In this document: positions 12,001-12,578 of the stretch, piece by piece
Layout of the letters: each line of letters opens with the position of its first letter
How positions within the stretch are numbered: the first letter of the stretch is position 1
From: CAZWRF01 sp964636095
Lineage (GTDB): Bacteria > Patescibacteriota > Minisyncoccia > JAHISW01 > Tagabacteraceae
DNA length: 12,578 bases
NCBI GenBank assembly: GCA_964636095.1
Contig: CAZWRF010000021.1
Coordinates: forward strand, 1-12,578
Direction: 5' to 3'
The notes under the pieces: model-generated
Databases searched by the model: none
What the model saw: only the letters and a program-made list of their open reading frames with translations
Told to the model about the DNA's origin: nothing
Program-made: the position numbers and the translations under genes

Positions 12001-12570
12001 ATGTCCAAAGATATTGTAAATGCAATCTTTGAAATGTTTGAAATGACTCGTACCCCTCGCTCCGGTTGGCAAAGAGCCGGGTTAAAAAATGGCATCGAAA
12101 ATGTGGCAGAGCACGCTTGTTTGGCAGCTCAAATAGCTTTTGTCTTGGCTGTAATGGAGGGCGTGAAAAACCCGGAGAAAGTTGCCTGTGAAGCACTTTT
12201 TCATGATAACGGAGAATCAAGGCTCGGTGACCAAAACAAATTAACCTTGAAATATTTTGACAAAACAGAGGGTGAAAAAAAGGCATTTGGAGATTTCGTA
12301 GATAAACTACCCTCCAAGGCAAAAGAGTTATTGCTCGATTATTTCAATGATTTTGAGAAAGGGAAGAGTGAACGTGCAATTATTGCAAGAGACGCTGACT
12401 TGCTGCAATTGGCTTTTCAAGCCAGATATTATCTGAGTATCGGATACAAATGCGCCCAAAGTTTTATAGATTGCGCAGGGGAAGGTCTTCGGACAAAATC
12501 TGCGAAGGATATTTTCAAATATTTGCCGGAAACAGAGTTCTTTGAATGGTATTTCGACAATAAAAATTAA
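12001..12570 (+). CDS. HD-domain phosphohydrolase, YfbR/HDDC2-like 5'-deoxynucleotidase
   Basis: This encodes 189 aa from the ATG at 12001, the length of the YfbR/HDDC2 family. The HD-domain metal ligands align well with E. coli YfbR: His38 in ENVAEHA (YfbR His33), His68-Asp69 in FHDNGE (YfbR H68/D69) and Asp131/Asp133 in RDADLLQ (near YfbR D137). Glu72 and Asp77 sit at the YfbR positions, and RSGWQR (Arg20, Trp23) recalls the Arg-Trp pair that contacts the sugar. The family removes the 5' phosphate from dNMPs in the cytoplasm, a nucleotide-salvage step that would suit a genome dependent on scavenged nucleotides. It is the third single-gene cassette in a row; an AAAGGAGG site follows the stop by 0 nt, so another gene follows. 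Confidence 0.88.
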   Translation: MSKDIVNAIFEMFEMTRTPRSGWQRAGLKNGIENVAEHACLAAQIAFVLAVMEGVKNPEKVACEALFHDNGESRLGDQNKLTLKYFDKTEGEKKAFGDFVDKLPSKAKELLLDYFNDFEKGKSERAIIARDADLLQLAFQARYYLSIGYKCAQSFIDCAGEGLRTKSAKDIFKYLPETEFFEWYFDNKN

Positions 12571-12578
12571 AAAGGAGG
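12571..12578 (+). promoter_or_regulatory. Shine-Dalgarno of a gene beyond the window
   Basis: AAAGGAGG follows immediately after the HD-domain gene's TAA stop. It is a full consensus site, so a start codon is expected 5-9 nt beyond the window edge, probably co-transcribed with the HD gene. Confidence 0.7.

Noticed and set aside
1..12578. CRISPR array, transposase, integrase or toxin-antitoxin pair
   Set aside because: I found no regularly spaced direct repeats, no transposase or integrase motifs, and no paired small toxin-antitoxin genes on either strand.

Overview
The window suggests a Patescibacteria (CPR/Parcubacteria-like) genome. The genes are short and tightly packed on one strand, with 1-26 nt overlaps. 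Many starts lack a Shine-Dalgarno, the AspRS is unusually compact, there are several small orphan membrane or soluble proteins, and HisKA_7TM-type sensor kinases are present. This lineage call is inferred from gene content and style; no rRNA marker is in the window. Every gene I can support lies on the + strand.

Layout. (1) 1-602: the C-terminal tail of a DnaJ-like chaperone, overlapped by a small polytopic membrane protein. (2) 611-682: a tRNA-Lys (UUU anticodon), followed by a 70-base spacer holding an imperfect copy of the tRNA 3' end. (3) 753-5756: two paralogous membrane sensor histidine kinases flanking a PlsC-like acyltransferase and an extended SDR/acyl-reductase-like enzyme. This looks like a lipid or envelope module with its own sensing. 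(4) 5775-9284: aspS, scpA, scpB and a D-Ala-D-Ala carboxypeptidase, a compact housekeeping run linked by short gaps and overlaps (translation, chromosome condensation, cell wall). (5) 9322-10922: a small 3-TM protein and a secreted PDZ-containing S41 (CtpA-like) protease. (6) 10929-12578: a change of style. Three consecutive single-gene cassettes each have a recognisable -35/-10 promoter and a Shine-Dalgarno, and the first two have strong intrinsic terminators. They encode a 107-aa orphan, a 129-aa orphan and a YfbR/HDDC2-like HD-domain 5'-deoxynucleotidase. The window stops on the AAAGGAGG ribosome-binding site of a further gene.

Two initiation modes are visible. Genes that open a run in the left three quarters carry a TATAAT-like box only 5-10 nt before the start codon and no Shine-Dalgarno, as expected of leaderless or near-leaderless mRNAs. 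Internal genes use start/stop overlaps or a Shine-Dalgarno, and the right-hand cassettes use conventional leaders.

The most striking non-coding signal is at 11322-11339, in the 3' UTR of the 107-aa gene. It is a perfect 6-bp hairpin whose loop is CCTCCT, the anti-Shine-Dalgarno core. It sits just before the terminator and is complementary to that same gene's ribosome-binding site. It could be a cis-acting translational brake or a 3'-UTR-derived small RNA that targets Shine-Dalgarno sequences.
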